DNA from: an uncultured Chloroflexota bacterium
Lineage (GTDB): Bacteria; Chloroflexota; Limnocylindria; Limnocylindrales; Limnocylindraceae
DNA: 6,477 nucleotides
NCBI GenBank assembly: GCA_937864085.1
Contig: CALMIH010000182.1
Location: forward strand, 1-6,477
Reading direction: 5' to 3'
The notes under the pieces were generated by a model. It was not told where the DNA came from. It saw only the letters and a list, made by a program, of their open reading frames with translations, and did no database searches. This document shows positions 6,273-6,477 of this stretch, piece after piece. The translations under genes and the position numbers were made by a program. How positions within the stretch are numbered: the first letter of the stretch is position 1; each line of letters opens with the position of its first letter.

Positions 6273-6289
6273 GTGAGGTGGCGGCATGA
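6269..6289 (+). other. Six-codon mini-ORF bridging recO and crcB
   Basis: ATG at 6269 overlaps the recO stop (ATGA) and reads MSEVAA before a TGA at 6287 that overlaps the crcB start (again ATGA). It also contains the crcB ribosome binding site. It may pass ribosomes from recO to crcB, or be accidental. No peptide function is implied. Confidence 0.25.
6275..6278 (+). promoter_or_regulatory. Ribosome binding site of crcB
   Basis: GAGG, within GTGAGGTGG, ends seven bases before the ATG at 6286. This is normal Shine-Dalgarno spacing and supports that start over the GTG codons further in. Confidence 0.6.
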
Positions 6290-6477
6290 ACAGCGTGAGC
6301 GATCTACTCCTCGTGGCGTTCGGTGGCGGTGCTGGCGCGCTGCTGCGCGGTGGTATCGACACGCTCGCGACACGCTTCGGTCTTGCGGCACCACTCGCCA
6401 CACTCTCCATCAACCTCCTCGGCTCCTTCTTCGCTGGCCTCGTTGCTGTGCTGCTGATCGATCGCAGCCTTCTCCCT
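6286..6477 (+). CDS. crcB: CrcB/FluC fluoride channel, N-terminal part; 3' end outside window
   Basis: The first 64 codons of a gene cut by the window edge read as the CrcB/FluC family, small four-helix membrane proteins that work as dual-topology dimers and export fluoride. Visible features are a first hydrophobic helix with the glycine-rich GGGAGALLRGG (about 13-23, family pattern GGxxGAxxR), then the signature ATLSINLLGSFFAGL (38-52). Asn43 corresponds to the conserved pore-lining Asn. The conserved phenylalanines of the later helix lie outside the window, so completeness cannot be judged. It follows recO by 13 bases, is probably cotranscribed with it, and has a good ribosome binding site. 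No fluoride riboswitch fits in the short gap before it, so any fluoride control would have to act elsewhere. In many bacteria crcB occurs as two adjacent copies; a second could lie beyond the edge. Confidence 0.88.
   Translation, partial: MNSVSDLLLVAFGGGAGALLRGGIDTLATRFGLAAPLATLSINLLGSFFAGLVAVLLIDRSLLP

Noticed and set aside
1..6477. A defence system, mobile element, CRISPR array, RNA gene or new multi-gene system
   Set aside because: All but a few dozen bases are explained by recognisable housekeeping genes. There are no long repeats, terminal inverted repeats, transposase or tRNA-like folds visible, and the gaps are too short for a hidden gene or riboswitch.

Overview
The window is a dense, high-GC (by eye a little over 60% G+C) bacterial chromosome segment made of housekeeping genes. 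I see no insertion sequence, phage gene, CRISPR array, tRNA or rRNA. The proteins suggest a Gram-positive-type or Chloroflexota-like lineage. The IspE and prenyl synthase sequences look more like Chloroflexota than classical Actinomycetota, but this rests on memory of family members and is weak.

Layout. Positions 1-4439 (+) form one tight block: the end of a 16S rRNA dimethyltransferase (RsmA/KsgA) fused in frame to the isoprenoid kinase IspE, then ridA, glmU and a CNNM/CorC-type membrane transporter. The gaps are 16, 12 and 5 bases, so this is probably an operon. An all-trans polyprenyl diphosphate synthase lies on the minus strand at 4451-5503 and converges on the transporter with an 11-base gap. 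Divergent from it is recO (5526-6272, +), followed by the start of crcB/fluC, which runs off the right edge. No gene-free stretch exceeds about 25 bases.

How the genes fit together. IspE (MEP pathway) helps supply IPP and DMAPP, which the minus-strand prenyl synthase would condense. GlmU makes UDP-GlcNAc for the cell wall. RsmA methylates 16S rRNA, RidA removes reactive imines and enamines, RecO acts in recombinational repair, and the CNNM-type and FluC proteins handle ions. The order rsmA-ispE-ridA-glmU matches the Bacillus subtilis order ksgA-...-ispE-purR-yabJ-spoVG-glmU, with the intervening genes missing.

Most interesting points. (1) RsmA and IspE are one continuous reading frame. (2) The 22 bases between the divergent prenyl synthase and recO hold two back-to-back -10 hexamers that share one TA. 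Each is placed exactly for a transcript starting at the A of the start codon, which predicts a symmetric, doubly leaderless promoter. (3) Smaller items are a six-codon mini-ORF linking recO to crcB, paired palindromes at the convergent junction, and an apparent excess of GATC. I found no convincing new multi-gene system.
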